Positions 32,701 through 40,039 of a stretch of 64,000 nucleotides of DNA are shown piece after piece; the stretch's first letter is position 1, and every line of letters starts with the position of its first letter. The notes below the pieces were generated by a model. That model saw nothing but the letters and a program-made list of their open reading frames with translations, had not been told where the DNA came from and did not search any database. Both the position numbers and the translations under genes were made by a program. Origin of the DNA: Acutalibacter muris. Its GTDB lineage: Bacteria > Bacillota > Clostridia > Oscillospirales > Acutalibacteraceae. The DNA lies in NCBI RefSeq assembly GCF_002201475.1, contig NZ_CP021422.1, positions 3,720,001 to 3,784,000 on the forward strand, read 5' to 3'.

Positions 32701-33448
32701 GGGCCTGCTCCACGGCAGCTTTAAGGGGTCCGTCCTCTATCTCTATATGGTTGAGCCTTGTCAGGAAGGTGGTGTGGCGGCAGTGGTCGCTCCAGTAGGT
32801 ATCTATCACCCGAAGCTCCGTGACAGAGGGATCCCGGCGCTCTTCATCTCTAAAATACTCCTGGCAGAATATCAGATCGTCAAGGGTCATGGCAAAGCCC
32901 ATGGACTGGAAATATTCGGCCATCTTCTCCCTGTCCCAGGAAATAAAGCCGGTGACCCGCTGTACGTCCGCAGGAGCGGGGGCGGTCAGTTCGAGAGTTT
33001 CGGGCTTGTCCATGGAGGCCTCCCTGGATTCCACCGGGTTTATAAGGTAGGCCTTTACTCTCCGAAAGTCCTCGTCAGACACGTCCCCCAGAAGGCCTAT
33101 GACCTTCGCCGTGACAACAAGGGGCCGCTCACCCTGAGTCAGAAGCTGCACGCACTGGGCGGCGGAGTCGGCCCGCTGGTCGTACTGGCCGGGCAGGTAT
33201 TCCATTGCAAAGGCCCGGCAGTCCAATTCATAGTCCTCGGGATAGACATTATCAAGATTGGGCTCCGAGAGAATAGTTTTGGCCGCCATCCTGAAATCCT
33301 CGGGGGTAAGTCCCGATACGTCATAACGGTTGAGGAGGCGCACGCCTTTAAGTCCCGTAACGCCCAGCACGTCCCGCAGGTCCGCAAGCATATGGCCGGC
33401 CTCGATATCAAAGCCGGGCTTCTTCTCTACAAATACTCTGGTGACCAA
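29711..33448 (-). CDS. purL: Phosphoribosylformylglycinamidine synthase (single-chain)
   Basis: 1245 residues from a TTG at 33448, with GGAGGG 6 bases upstream; the ATG 51 bases further up has no ribosome site. One chain carries the FGAM synthase domains (NHPTEIEPFGGAATCLGG, GGATGRDGIGGATG) and a C-terminal glutamine amidotransferase with GICNGFQALIKLG holding the catalytic Cys. It converts FGAR, glutamine and ATP to FGAM in purine synthesis. Single-chain PurL is found in proteobacteria and many Clostridia. A promoter with TATAAT lies at 33488-33493. No other pur gene is adjacent. Confidence 0.95.
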   Translation of the reverse strand: MVTRVFVEKKPGFDIEAGHMLADLRDVLGVTGLKGVRLLNRYDVSGLTPEDFRMAAKTILSEPNLDNVYPEDYELDCRAFAMEYLPGQYDQRADSAAQCVQLLTQGERPLVVTAKVIGLLGDVSDEDFRRVKAYLINPVESREASMDKPETLELTAPAPADVQRVTGFISWDREKMAEYFQSMGFAMTLDDLIFCQEYFRDEERRDPSVTELRVIDTYWSDHCRHTTFLTRLNHIEIEDGPLKAAVEQALKDYLALRDEMYGETDRPISLMDMATIGGKYLRKKGLVPDLDVSDEINACSIEAPVTIDGETQTWLIQFKNETHNHPTEIEPFGGAATCLGGAIRDPLSGRAYVYQAMRVTGSGDPTVPLSETLHGKLPSRKITTGAAAGYSSYGNQVGLATGQVTELYDPGYVAKRLEIGAVVGASPKENVRREEPAPGDIIVLLGGATGRDGIGGATGSSMAHTEKSVEVCGAQVQKGNPPTERKIQRLFRNAAAAKLIKRCNDFGAGGVCVAIGELAPGLMIDLDSVPKKYEGLDGTELAISESQERMAVVLAPEDVEKFKVLAARENLDAQSVAVVTESQRLKMQWRGDQIVDLSRAFLDTNGVTQNADARITAPQGPCAMKEVPEALKGKSGAQALLANMARLEVCCQKGLVERFDSVIGAGTVLMPFGGLYQLTPEEAMVAKVPLLSGETDDATAMSYGYVPKVSRWSPFMGAAYAVVESLSKLLAVGADPLKARLTFQEYFPRLHAVPSRWGQPAAALLGALSAQIGMGLPAIGGKDSMSGSFEDLDVPPTLVSFALSMTKASRTLSACVKHPGTKLVLIPVPQEESGMPDWPRLKELYSKILAAMDCGEITAAAVVREGGAAAAAMRMCLGNKLGFKFQPGLSAETLYAPMQGAIVAALSPEAELQGGILLGHTTGGENVHIDGEKVPVEELIKAWSGTLEGVFPSFAAPAPMPADTPLYTQRNSSSPVIKAARPRVFLPAFPGTNSEVDSARAFERAGARANVLVVRNLTRAGIEETIREMERSIRESQIIMIPGGFSGGDEPEGSGKFIATTFRNPRIAEAVMDLLDNRDGLMLGICNGFQALIKLGLLPYGRITEPSEDAPTLTFNSLGRHASRLVYTRVTSVKSPWLRGTNAGDMHTIAISHGEGRFVANDEALKALIEGGQIATQYADPQGAVSGDILWNPNGSVCGIEGITSPDGRILGKMGHNERWTKGLFKNVPGHKDQKLFKSGVEYFA

Positions 33449-33487
33449 GTTAAACCCTCCAAGCAATATACTTTGATTTGTGGGGAT

Positions 33488-33516
33488 ATTATAGCACAAC
33501 GTGCCGTAAAAGTAAA
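33488..33516 (-). promoter_or_regulatory. Promoter of purL
   Basis: On the minus strand TATAAT (33488-33493) with a weak TTTACT -35 box 17 bases upstream. No purine riboswitch or PurR box is recognisable in the short leader. Confidence 0.55.
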
Positions 33517-33567
33517 GAAAAAGCCCCGCAAGGGTCCCGATCTGCCGGTCAGTTTATTATAAAGCAG

Positions 33568-33600
33568 CGCCCGCCGAAAAGCGATCACTTTCAGCGGGCG
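33568..33600 (-). terminator. Hairpin after the aldo/keto reductase gene
   Basis: Arms cgcccgc / gcgggcg with further partial pairing; the T run after it on the minus strand is weak (gctgctttataat). Confidence 0.5.
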
Positions 33601-33644
33601 TCAACTTCCTTACGGTGTGTCTCCCAAACGCTGGGGTCCAAATT

Positions 33645-34673
33645 CTATACAGCAGCCTTCCCGGCCAGTATGTCCCTATAGTCGGCAAGATTGGCCTTCA
33701 AAAGGTTCGGCGTGTCCAGGCCGTAGGGGCATTTACTCTTGCAGTGGCCGCAGTCAAGGCAGTTTTCGATGTTCAGCATCATCTTCTGGGACTCCTCGGT
33801 AAGCCATCCCGCAGAGGGGCTGCGGCGTATCAGCTGGCTCATGCGGGCGCACTGGGGGATGTTTATCCCGGCCGGGCAGGGCAGGCAGTACCCACAGGAG
33901 CGGCAGAAGTTGCCCACCAGCTCCCTGCGGTCCTTCTCGATGACGGCCTTTATCTTTGGGTCGTCCATGCTGGGGGGATTGTCGATGTAGCTCAAAAACT
34001 CGTCCAACTCGCTCTCCCTCTGCACGCCCCAGATGGGCAGGGCATTGTCGAATTGGTCCTGCCAGGCGTAGGCCGCGGCGGAGTTGGTAATAAGCCCGCC
34101 GGAGAGGCCCTTCATGCTGATAAAGCCCATATTCTGCTCCTTACAGCGGTTCACAAGGGCCACGTCCCTATCGCTGGCAAGATAGCAGAAGGGGAACTGC
34201 AAGGTGTCGTACAACCCGGACTCAACGGCCTCCTCGGCCACGTGGGGGCGGTGGTTGGTTATGCCTATAAAGCGTATCTTACCCTGAGCCTTCGCCTCCT
34301 GCATGGCCTCGTACAGCCCTGTGCCGTCCCCGGGCTTGGGACAGAAGCTGGGGTTATGGAACTGGTAGATGTCTATGTAGTCAGTTTTTAACAGCCGCAG
34401 GCTGGTCTCAAGGTCCCTCCAGAAGCCCTCCACAGTGGTAGAGGGGGTCTTGGTAGCGATAAATATCTTCTCTCTTACGTCCGAGAGGGCAAGGCCCATC
34501 TTCTCCTCGCTGTCGGTATAGGAGCGGGCGGTGTCAAAAAAGTTCACCCCGGCATCATAGGCCTTTCTCAACAGCCTCCCCGCGTACTCCGCGCTGACGC
34601 GCTGTACGGGCAGGGCTCCAAAGCCGTTCTTGCAGACAGTTATGCCGGTGCGGCCAAGGGTCACGGTTTTCAT
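33645..34673 (-). CDS. Aldo/keto reductase with C-terminal 2[4Fe-4S] domain
   Basis: 342 residues. The N-terminal (beta/alpha)8 barrel has the aldo/keto reductase tetrad region (NFFDTARSYTDSEEKMG, IFIATKTPS, DIYQFHNP). The C-terminal ~75 residues carry two iron-sulfur motifs, CRSCGYCLPCP and CLDCGHCKSKCP. Such fusions are common in anaerobic Clostridia and are presumed to couple carbonyl or disulfide reduction to ferredoxin-type electron flow. The same iron-sulfur domain exists as a separate gene at 7207. A broken small membrane gene lies just upstream. Confidence 0.9.
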   Translation of the reverse strand: MKTVTLGRTGITVCKNGFGALPVQRVSAEYAGRLLRKAYDAGVNFFDTARSYTDSEEKMGLALSDVREKIFIATKTPSTTVEGFWRDLETSLRLLKTDYIDIYQFHNPSFCPKPGDGTGLYEAMQEAKAQGKIRFIGITNHRPHVAEEAVESGLYDTLQFPFCYLASDRDVALVNRCKEQNMGFISMKGLSGGLITNSAAAYAWQDQFDNALPIWGVQRESELDEFLSYIDNPPSMDDPKIKAVIEKDRRELVGNFCRSCGYCLPCPAGINIPQCARMSQLIRRSPSAGWLTEESQKMMLNIENCLDCGHCKSKCPYGLDTPNLLKANLADYRDILAGKAAV

Positions 34674-34932
34674 TTCAGGTCCTCCTTTTGGGTTTTATGT
34701 AGTGCGATAATATAAAAGACTGTCAATAGAGCAAAACCTATAATAAACGAGCCCCAGCCCATGTGGGAGTATATATCAGGCTTACATACCTGTCCAAAGG
34801 CGTCAGCAGGACCGCCAGCGCCGCCGATAGCAGCATACCGGCTATAGAGCCCGTCAGGATCCCCCGGTGCTTGAAGTGCGCCAGTATGTACAGATAGAAG
34901 CGGGTGGCGTACCTCCACAGGGCAAACACCAT
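34670..34932 (-). pseudogene. Small membrane protein, apparently frameshifted
   Basis: One frame from 34932 gives MVFALWRYATRFYLYILAHF and a second hydrophobic helix (IAGMLLSAALAVLLTPLDRYV), stopping at 34738. The other frame then supplies a third helix, WGSFIIGFALLTVFYIIALH, and a basic tail to 34670. A single frameshift near 34765-34780 would join them into a ~87-residue three-helix protein overlapping the reductase start by 4 bases. It is either a real frameshift mutation or a sequencing error. Confidence 0.5.
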
Positions 34933-35130
34933 AAGCGCGTGGGAGGCCCGCCGTCAAAATTATAACTGGCATAGGACCATCTCCCAAGCTTGTATTTACT
35001 ATGATATATCATAGACCCCGCTCCAAGTCAAGCGCTTTCAAAAATTTTTTCTCAAAATGAGATATTCCACCCTCGAAAATGGTATTATAGGTGAAAAGCT
35101 TTTCAGAAGAACGGCGGAGGGGGGCGCGAA
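34933..35130. other. Intergenic region before the sigma-factor gene
   Basis: AT-rich spacer. I see no RNA gene or hairpin. A promoter for the sigma factor gene probably lies near 35060-35095 (attccaccctcg ... ggtattatagg), but no clear consensus can be fixed. Confidence 0.3.
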
Positions 35131-35613
35131 ATGACAGCGGAGGAATTTGCCGGGTACGCGAAAAGGTATGGCGACACAGTCTATCGGGTGGCGCTCAACT
35201 GCTGCAAGAACGCCGCCGACGCCGAAGACATTATGCAGACGGTGCTTTTAAAGCTCTACCGGGAAAAGACGGACTTTGAGAGCGAGGAGCACGTGAAGCG
35301 CTGGCTTATCCGAGTAGCCGTGAACGAGGGCAGGAAACTCAGAAGCTCCGGGTGGTTCAAAAGGCGGGCGTCCCTGGAGGAATACGCCGGGACGGTGGAC
35401 TTTGAGAGCCCAGAAGAAAGCGAGCTCTTTATCATAGCCATGGCCCTGCCGGAGAAGTACCGGGTGCCTCTCTACCTCTACTACTACGAGGACTATACCA
35501 TAAAAGAGGTAGCGGCCCTGTGTAAGCTCAAGGAGTCCACCGTACAAACCCGCTTACAGCGGGCCCGGGAGAGGGTAAAAAAGGCGCTTACAAAGCAAGA
35601 GGAGGATTCATAA
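35131..35613 (+). CDS. ECF-type sigma-70 factor
   Basis: 160 residues. Region 2 covers ~10-70 (ALNCCKNAADAEDIMQTVLLKLY, EEHVKRWLIRVAVN) and region 4 ~105-150 (LPEKYRVPLYLYYYEDYTIKEVAALCKLKESTVQTRLQRARERVK). No region 1 or 3, as in extracytoplasmic-function factors. Its stop overlaps the start of the next gene by one base (TAATG), and that gene encodes a short membrane protein that probably acts as its anti-sigma partner. The trigger is unknown. Confidence 0.9.
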   Translation: MTAEEFAGYAKRYGDTVYRVALNCCKNAADAEDIMQTVLLKLYREKTDFESEEHVKRWLIRVAVNEGRKLRSSGWFKRRASLEEYAGTVDFESPEESELFIIAMALPEKYRVPLYLYYYEDYTIKEVAALCKLKESTVQTRLQRARERVKKALTKQEEDS

Positions 35614-36029
35614 TGGAAGAAAAATATAAAAAAATGTTTTCCAGGGTGAAAGCCTCCCCGGAAAAAATACAGGAGGTAATCGCAATGACAGAGAAGCATA
35701 AACCCAGAAGGATAGTCCGTAATCTGCTGGTGACGGCAGCCATAATGGCCCTGGCGGTGCTCACGGCCATGGGGGCCAACGCTGCGTCCGGCGGGGAACT
35801 GTTCGCCTATGTTGTATCCTGCACCTTTAACGGCGAGGACATCGAAACAGTGGAGTACCATCTTGACAGCGGCGATGTAGTCAAGGGCGGCCTTGGCAGC
35901 TATGTGGTCACAGAGGGCGAAGACGGCAAGGCCGTAATTACCTATACCGACGGCGATGGAAATGAGATCTCCAACAGCATAGACGCTTTCAGCTTTGAGG
36001 CGAAAACGGCCAAGGCGGTCACAGAGTAA
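35613..36029 (+). CDS. Membrane-bound partner of the ECF sigma factor (probable anti-sigma)
   Basis: 138 residues: a short basic cytoplasmic N-terminus (~1-35), one membrane helix (~38-58: NLLVTAAIMALAVLTAMGANA) and an ~80-residue outer domain rich in Gly, Asp and Glu. Translation is coupled to the sigma gene. The layout is that of small clostridial anti-sigma-like proteins, though no zinc anti-sigma (HxxxCxxC) motif is present. Function is inferred from position. Confidence 0.6.
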   Translation: MEEKYKKMFSRVKASPEKIQEVIAMTEKHKPRRIVRNLLVTAAIMALAVLTAMGANAASGGELFAYVVSCTFNGEDIETVEYHLDSGDVVKGGLGSYVVTEGEDGKAVITYTDGDGNEISNSIDAFSFEAKTAKAVTE

Positions 36030-36131
36030 ATGTTCTGCACGCAAGCGCTCCGAAAGGGGCGCTTTTTGCGTTGACGCTTTGCGCGCGCTGTGTTATAATA
36101 ATTCAAAGGCAAACCCAAAGGAGGTCCGGCC

Positions 36132-36620
36132 ATGTATCCGAAAAAGAAAATGATGATAGTGGGCTCACACACCATCGCGGAGCCGGACCGGCGGGTGAAG
36201 CTGATGATATCAAAGCTCTGCGGCGAGGGCTGGCATATACTGGTGGGCGACCACTCGGGGCTGGACGCGGCTTTGCAGGAGTACCTTCGGGATATGCACA
36301 CCGACTGGGTGCGTGTATACACCGCCCGGCCCCGGCCCCAGCACAATCTGGACGGCTGGCCCGTCCGACGCCCGCCCCGAGAGGGCCGCTGGGGCGGGGC
36401 TCCCCGCCATCTGCAAAACACCCTTGCCATGACTGCCGCCGCTGACTGCGGCATGGTCCTCTGGGACGGCAGGAGCATGGGCACCTATTTCGTAATGGCC
36501 TCGCTCATAGAGCAGGGCAAGAGCGTCTGGGTGTACCTTCCCGACCGTGGCGGGGCCCACACCCTGCGCACGCCGGAGGATCTGGAGAAACTGCTGCGGG
36601 CGTATGTGTTCCCGAAATAG
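36132..36620 (+). CDS. SLOG-superfamily nucleotide-binding protein
   Basis: 162 residues with an AGGAGG site. A Rossmann-like fold of the SLOG/YspA type is suggested by KMMIVGSHTIAEPDRRVKLM (strand and helix), GWHILVGDHSGLDAALQEYL (the G-x-x-x-G-x-D-x-A loop) and DCGMVLWDGRSMGTYFVMAS (the ADxxIxxWDGxSxGT motif). SLOG proteins bind nucleotides or ADP-ribose-like ligands; some lie in phage-conflict operons. It stands alone here between two ECF modules, and a strong terminator follows. The ligand is unknown. Confidence 0.6.
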   Translation: MYPKKKMMIVGSHTIAEPDRRVKLMISKLCGEGWHILVGDHSGLDAALQEYLRDMHTDWVRVYTARPRPQHNLDGWPVRRPPREGRWGGAPRHLQNTLAMTAAADCGMVLWDGRSMGTYFVMASLIEQGKSVWVYLPDRGGAHTLRTPEDLEKLLRAYVFPK

Positions 36621-36623
36621 GAA

Positions 36624-36650
36624 AGTCCCCCGGAAAGCGGGGGGCTTTTT
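36624..36650 (+). terminator. Terminator of the SLOG gene
   Basis: Arms agtccccc / gggggct around cggaaagc, then TTTTTG. It probably also limits the convergent gene. Confidence 0.85.
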
Positions 36651-36667
36651 GCAACATAATAGCCGTC

Positions 36668-37858
36668 CTATAAGATCGCTTCAAGCTTTACGCCTGCGCT
36701 GTCAATATCGGGGTCCGGGCTTGCGGAAGAAAAGCGGTCCTTATTGAATTCCTCCATGGTGACAGGTACCAGCTCCCCGCTTTTGAGCTTTTCGTTTATC
36801 TCGTCCAGCACGCTTGTGTCCTTGAGCAGCGAGTTCATAAGCGTCACCATGTCCTCACAGGGCACGTTGAAGTTCCCCGCTATCCGGCACCACATGCCGT
36901 TGGGCAGCGTGCACAGGAGCATCCTGCTGGTGTTGAGCCCTCCCAAAGCTGTGATAGGCTCCGCGCCCTCGGAAGATATCACCACAGTCTCATTATAGTC
37001 GTACTTTGCCGATGCCAGAACCTCCTCCGTCAGCGGGGGTTCCCGGCTGATAGTCAGGGAGATGTCCCAGCTATCGCGCAGGTGGTCGTCGGTTACGTCG
37101 AGGTTGAGCTCTGAAGCTGTGGATATATGGACAAGACCCAGCTCGCTGCCGTCTTCGGTGCATTTGAATTCGACTTCTGGGGGCCAGACGCAATTCGGAA
37201 GACAGCTAAAAATATACTCGGCGTAAGTGTTCATCACCTCGTACGGGCTTGGTGCGGTTCCGTCCGCGGAAGCTGTTTTGGCGCTGGCTCTGGTTATGAG
37301 AGGGCAGAATACATAATCGTCCAGTATGCTGTCGTTCCAGGCGGCAGAGGTCAGCCTTTTTCCGCTCTCCGGCTCCTGCTTATTGTACTTGAAATACTCC
37401 TCCGCCGGAAGCCCCTCCGGGTAGGCCGAGCAGTAGCTTTCATCCAGGAGGTACCTGGTCCAGGCGATATCGTCGTCATAGCCCACGATGCTTTCCTGGG
37501 GCTCGGGGTTTGTGGAATATTTGGCCGTAGGCCCGTCACCCTCTCCCCGGTTGGCTCCCTTCTGTGTGTTGCCAAGGCCATCGCCGCCCTCGCCTCCTTC
37601 GTCCCCGGCCGAGGCGACCTCATGGGAGGTGTTTTCGCTCCGGGAGCCCGGTCCGTACTCAATGGTGGGGGTCACGCCGTTTATCAGGTAGGTCAGGAGC
37701 AGGGGCAGGGCAATGGCCGCAAGGCAGGCCGCCCCGGCCAGGAGCCCGCCCCACTCGGGACCCCGGCGGCGGACTTTTTCTCTTGGGGGCTCCGCCGCTC
37801 CGGCCACAAGCCTTGGGTCCAGATTCCCCAGCTTCTCCAAAAGGTCGCTGCCTTTCAT
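36668..37858 (-). CDS. Membrane protein, probable ECF anti-sigma factor
   Basis: 396 residues from ATG 37858; the longer frame to 38104 runs over the sigma gene and is an overlap artefact. A cytoplasmic N-terminus (~1-40), one membrane helix (~42-62: LLAGAACLAAIALPLLLTYL), a low-complexity Gly/Glu/Asn linker (~70-120) and a ~270-residue extracytoplasmic domain of unknown fold. It overlaps the stop of the sigma gene by 4 bases (ATGA), the usual sigma/anti-sigma pairing. Confidence 0.65.
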   Translation of the reverse strand: MKGSDLLEKLGNLDPRLVAGAAEPPREKVRRRGPEWGGLLAGAACLAAIALPLLLTYLINGVTPTIEYGPGSRSENTSHEVASAGDEGGEGGDGLGNTQKGANRGEGDGPTAKYSTNPEPQESIVGYDDDIAWTRYLLDESYCSAYPEGLPAEEYFKYNKQEPESGKRLTSAAWNDSILDDYVFCPLITRASAKTASADGTAPSPYEVMNTYAEYIFSCLPNCVWPPEVEFKCTEDGSELGLVHISTASELNLDVTDDHLRDSWDISLTISREPPLTEEVLASAKYDYNETVVISSEGAEPITALGGLNTSRMLLCTLPNGMWCRIAGNFNVPCEDMVTLMNSLLKDTSVLDEINEKLKSGELVPVTMEEFNKDRFSSASPDPDIDSAGVKLEAIL

Positions 37859-38415
37859 ATATCGTATCCCTCCTTGATGAGATATTCCCGCAGGTCCCGG
37901 CGCACCCGATACAGGGTGGTCTTCACCCGGCCCTGGGAGCACCCGAAGAAGTCCGCCACCTCCTTTACCGGGTCCAGGTACCAGTACCTGCGTATAAACA
38001 TGTTTCGCCGTTCTTCGGACAGCGAGCGCAGAAAGTTCTCCACAAGCTCTATAAGAAGTGTGCCGTCCGCCTGCCCCGGGGTGTCGTTTGGGGACGGTAT
38101 GCACTGCTCAAGCTCGCTTGTAAGCTCCATAATGGGGGCGCTGCGCTTCTGGCGGGAGCGGGCCCGGGCCACGTCTATGGCAAGCCTCCGGGTTATCTTC
38201 GCCAGGAATGGGAAGAGGTAATTCCAGGGCTCGTGGGGCGGTATGGCGGCCCACGCCTGCATATAGGTGTCGTTCTCGCACTCCTCGGCGGCTCCCCTGT
38301 CCCGCAGCAGGTTGTCCGCGAGGGCGCGCAGCTTCTGACCGTACTTGGCGGCTGTAAGCCCCAGCGCGGCCTCGTCCCGGCGCAGAAACAGCGCCACTAT
38401 CCTCTCGTCCTCCAT
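37855..38415 (-). CDS. ECF-type sigma-70 factor (second module)
   Basis: 186 residues from ATG 38415, preceded by GGAGGTG. Region 2: ALADNLLRDRGAAEECENDTYMQAW and YLFPFLAKITRRLAIDVARARS. Region 4: LSEERRNMFIRRYWYLDPVKEVADFFGCSQGRVKTTLYRVRRDLREYL. It has the DUF-type anti-sigma gene directly downstream. It lies on the opposite strand to, and ~1.8 kb from, another ECF module, with the SLOG gene between them. Confidence 0.9.
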   Translation of the reverse strand: MEDERIVALFLRRDEAALGLTAAKYGQKLRALADNLLRDRGAAEECENDTYMQAWAAIPPHEPWNYLFPFLAKITRRLAIDVARARSRQKRSAPIMELTSELEQCIPSPNDTPGQADGTLLIELVENFLRSLSEERRNMFIRRYWYLDPVKEVADFFGCSQGRVKTTLYRVRRDLREYLIKEGYDI

Positions 38416-38668
38416 TATCCAGCACCTCCTGTGGGGTCCCCTCACTTTATATATCGGCATTTGCGCGCCGGGGGTTACAAAAAATCTGATTTTTTCGGAG
38501 GATTTTGGGTATTAAAGGGGCTTTGGCCTGCACGCTTCTCTGTCGTAAGAAATTTGTAAGAAATTCATCACGTTGTACTTAATCTGTTCATATTATTCTT
38601 TTAGCGTTAGGAAAAGGCGGTATGGAAAATTAACTTTACCTGCCCATGCGCGAAAGGACGGAGAGCAT

Positions 38669-39922
38669 ATGAAGACCCTTACATATATAAATTTAGCCAT
38701 CGCGGTGGTGGTGGGCCTATGCTGCTGCTATCAGGTGCTGTTCGCCCTGATAAGGGTGCGGGGCCTTGGGCGGCGGTTCAAGGAGCGCTCGCTCAGCCGG
38801 TTCGCGGTGCTTATCGCCGCCCGGGACGAGGCCGCCGTGATAGGCCAGCTTATCGACAGCATAAAGGCTCAGGACTACCCCTCGGAGCTGGTGGACATAT
38901 ACGTGGTGGCGGACAACTGCACCGACAGCACGGCCATGGTGGCCGCGTCCCGGGAGGTAACGGTGTACCAACGCAGGAATAAGATCCAAGTGGGCAAGGG
39001 ATATGCCCTGGAATTCCTGCTCTCGAAAATAGCACAGGACAAACCCGAGGGGACCTATGACGGCTTCTTCGTCTTCGACGCGGATAACCTTCTTGACCCC
39101 CATTATATAAGCGAGATGAACAAGGTCTTCTCCAACGGATGCCCGGTGGTGACAGGCTACCGCAACGCCAAGAACTTTGGGGATAACTGGATATCCGCAG
39201 GGTACGGCATGTACTTCCTCCGGGAGTCCGAGTACCTGAACCGCCCCCGGGACTACCTGGGCACCAGCTGCGCGGTTTCGGGGACAGGATTCCTGTTCTC
39301 CGCTAAGCTCCTTGAGAAGGTGGGCGGCTGGCACTATTACGCCCTTACTGAGGACCTGGAGTTTACCCTTGATTTAGTCTGCCGGGGAGAGAAAATTTCC
39401 TATTGCAGCACGGCGGTTTTGTACGACGAGCAGCCCACGGGCTTTAAGCAGTCGGTAGTGCAGCGGGCCCGTTGGATGCGGGGGCTCATGCAGATAATGG
39501 GCAAAAACGGCGGTTCCCTTTTACATGCCCTTTTCGGCTCCGGCAGCTTCGCCTGCTACGACCTGCTGATAAACTCCCTGGCGGCAGTGCTCATGGGGCT
39601 GGGCTTTGTGATGAACACGGTGATGTTTGCTGTGGGGCTCTGCACCCCCGGCTTTGAGACCGGGCCTGTGGTGATAGCCGCTCTGCTGGCGCTGGGCGGC
39701 ACGTACCTTGGACTGTACTTTACAGGGCTGTTGACACTTATAACCGAGTGGCGCAGGATACCCTGCCGGGCTTCGCGGAAGATACTTTTCAGCTTCACCT
39801 ACCCCTTCTTCATGGCAAGCTTTATGGCCGCTTTAGCTGTGGCCATGTCAGGCGGGACTCAATGGAAACCCATACGGCATACCGTAGCGGTGAGTCTTGG
39901 TGAGCTGGACGGGAGAAGGTAA
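38669..39922 (+). CDS. Membrane-bound family 2 glycosyltransferase
   Basis: 417 residues from ATG 38669 after a GAAAGGA site. One N-terminal membrane helix (~7-25), a GT-A domain and three or four C-terminal helices. Motifs: AVLIAARDEAAVIGQLI (nucleotide-binding strand), GFFVFDADN (DxD), LTEDLEFTLDL (TED) and QRARWMRGL (QxxRW), the processive GT2 signature. Related to hyaluronan/cellulose/poly-GlcNAc synthases; the polymer and sugar are unknown. No c-di-GMP-binding PilZ domain is seen. It is a single-gene unit with a terminator. Confidence 0.9.
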   Translation: MKTLTYINLAIAVVVGLCCCYQVLFALIRVRGLGRRFKERSLSRFAVLIAARDEAAVIGQLIDSIKAQDYPSELVDIYVVADNCTDSTAMVAASREVTVYQRRNKIQVGKGYALEFLLSKIAQDKPEGTYDGFFVFDADNLLDPHYISEMNKVFSNGCPVVTGYRNAKNFGDNWISAGYGMYFLRESEYLNRPRDYLGTSCAVSGTGFLFSAKLLEKVGGWHYYALTEDLEFTLDLVCRGEKISYCSTAVLYDEQPTGFKQSVVQRARWMRGLMQIMGKNGGSLLHALFGSGSFACYDLLINSLAAVLMGLGFVMNTVMFAVGLCTPGFETGPVVIAALLALGGTYLGLYFTGLLTLITEWRRIPCRASRKILFSFTYPFFMASFMAALAVAMSGGTQWKPIRHTVAVSLGELDGRR

Positions 39923-39948
39923 ACCGGCATAAAGGGTACTTTTGTGGA

Positions 39949-39977
39949 AAACGGCATAGCCGCAGCTATGCCGTTTC
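39949..39977. terminator. Terminator between the glycosyltransferase and comEC
   Basis: Arms aaacggcatagc and gctatgccgttt around cgca, usable in both directions between convergent genes. Confidence 0.8.
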
Positions 39978-40039
39978 ATCATTTAGTTTTTTAAAGTGTT
40001 CTTATCCATCTCCATGCGGCAGCCTCTCTTTTTCCCAGG

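Noticed and set aside
32327..33562. A 411-codon plus-strand frame opposite purL
   Set aside because: It is the antisense of PurL, with no start context and a composition typical of shadow frames.
37858..38104. N-terminal extension of the second anti-sigma-like protein
   Set aside because: It overlaps the sigma-factor gene in another frame and lacks any hydrophobic or family signal; the ATGA overlap at 37855-37858 marks the true start.
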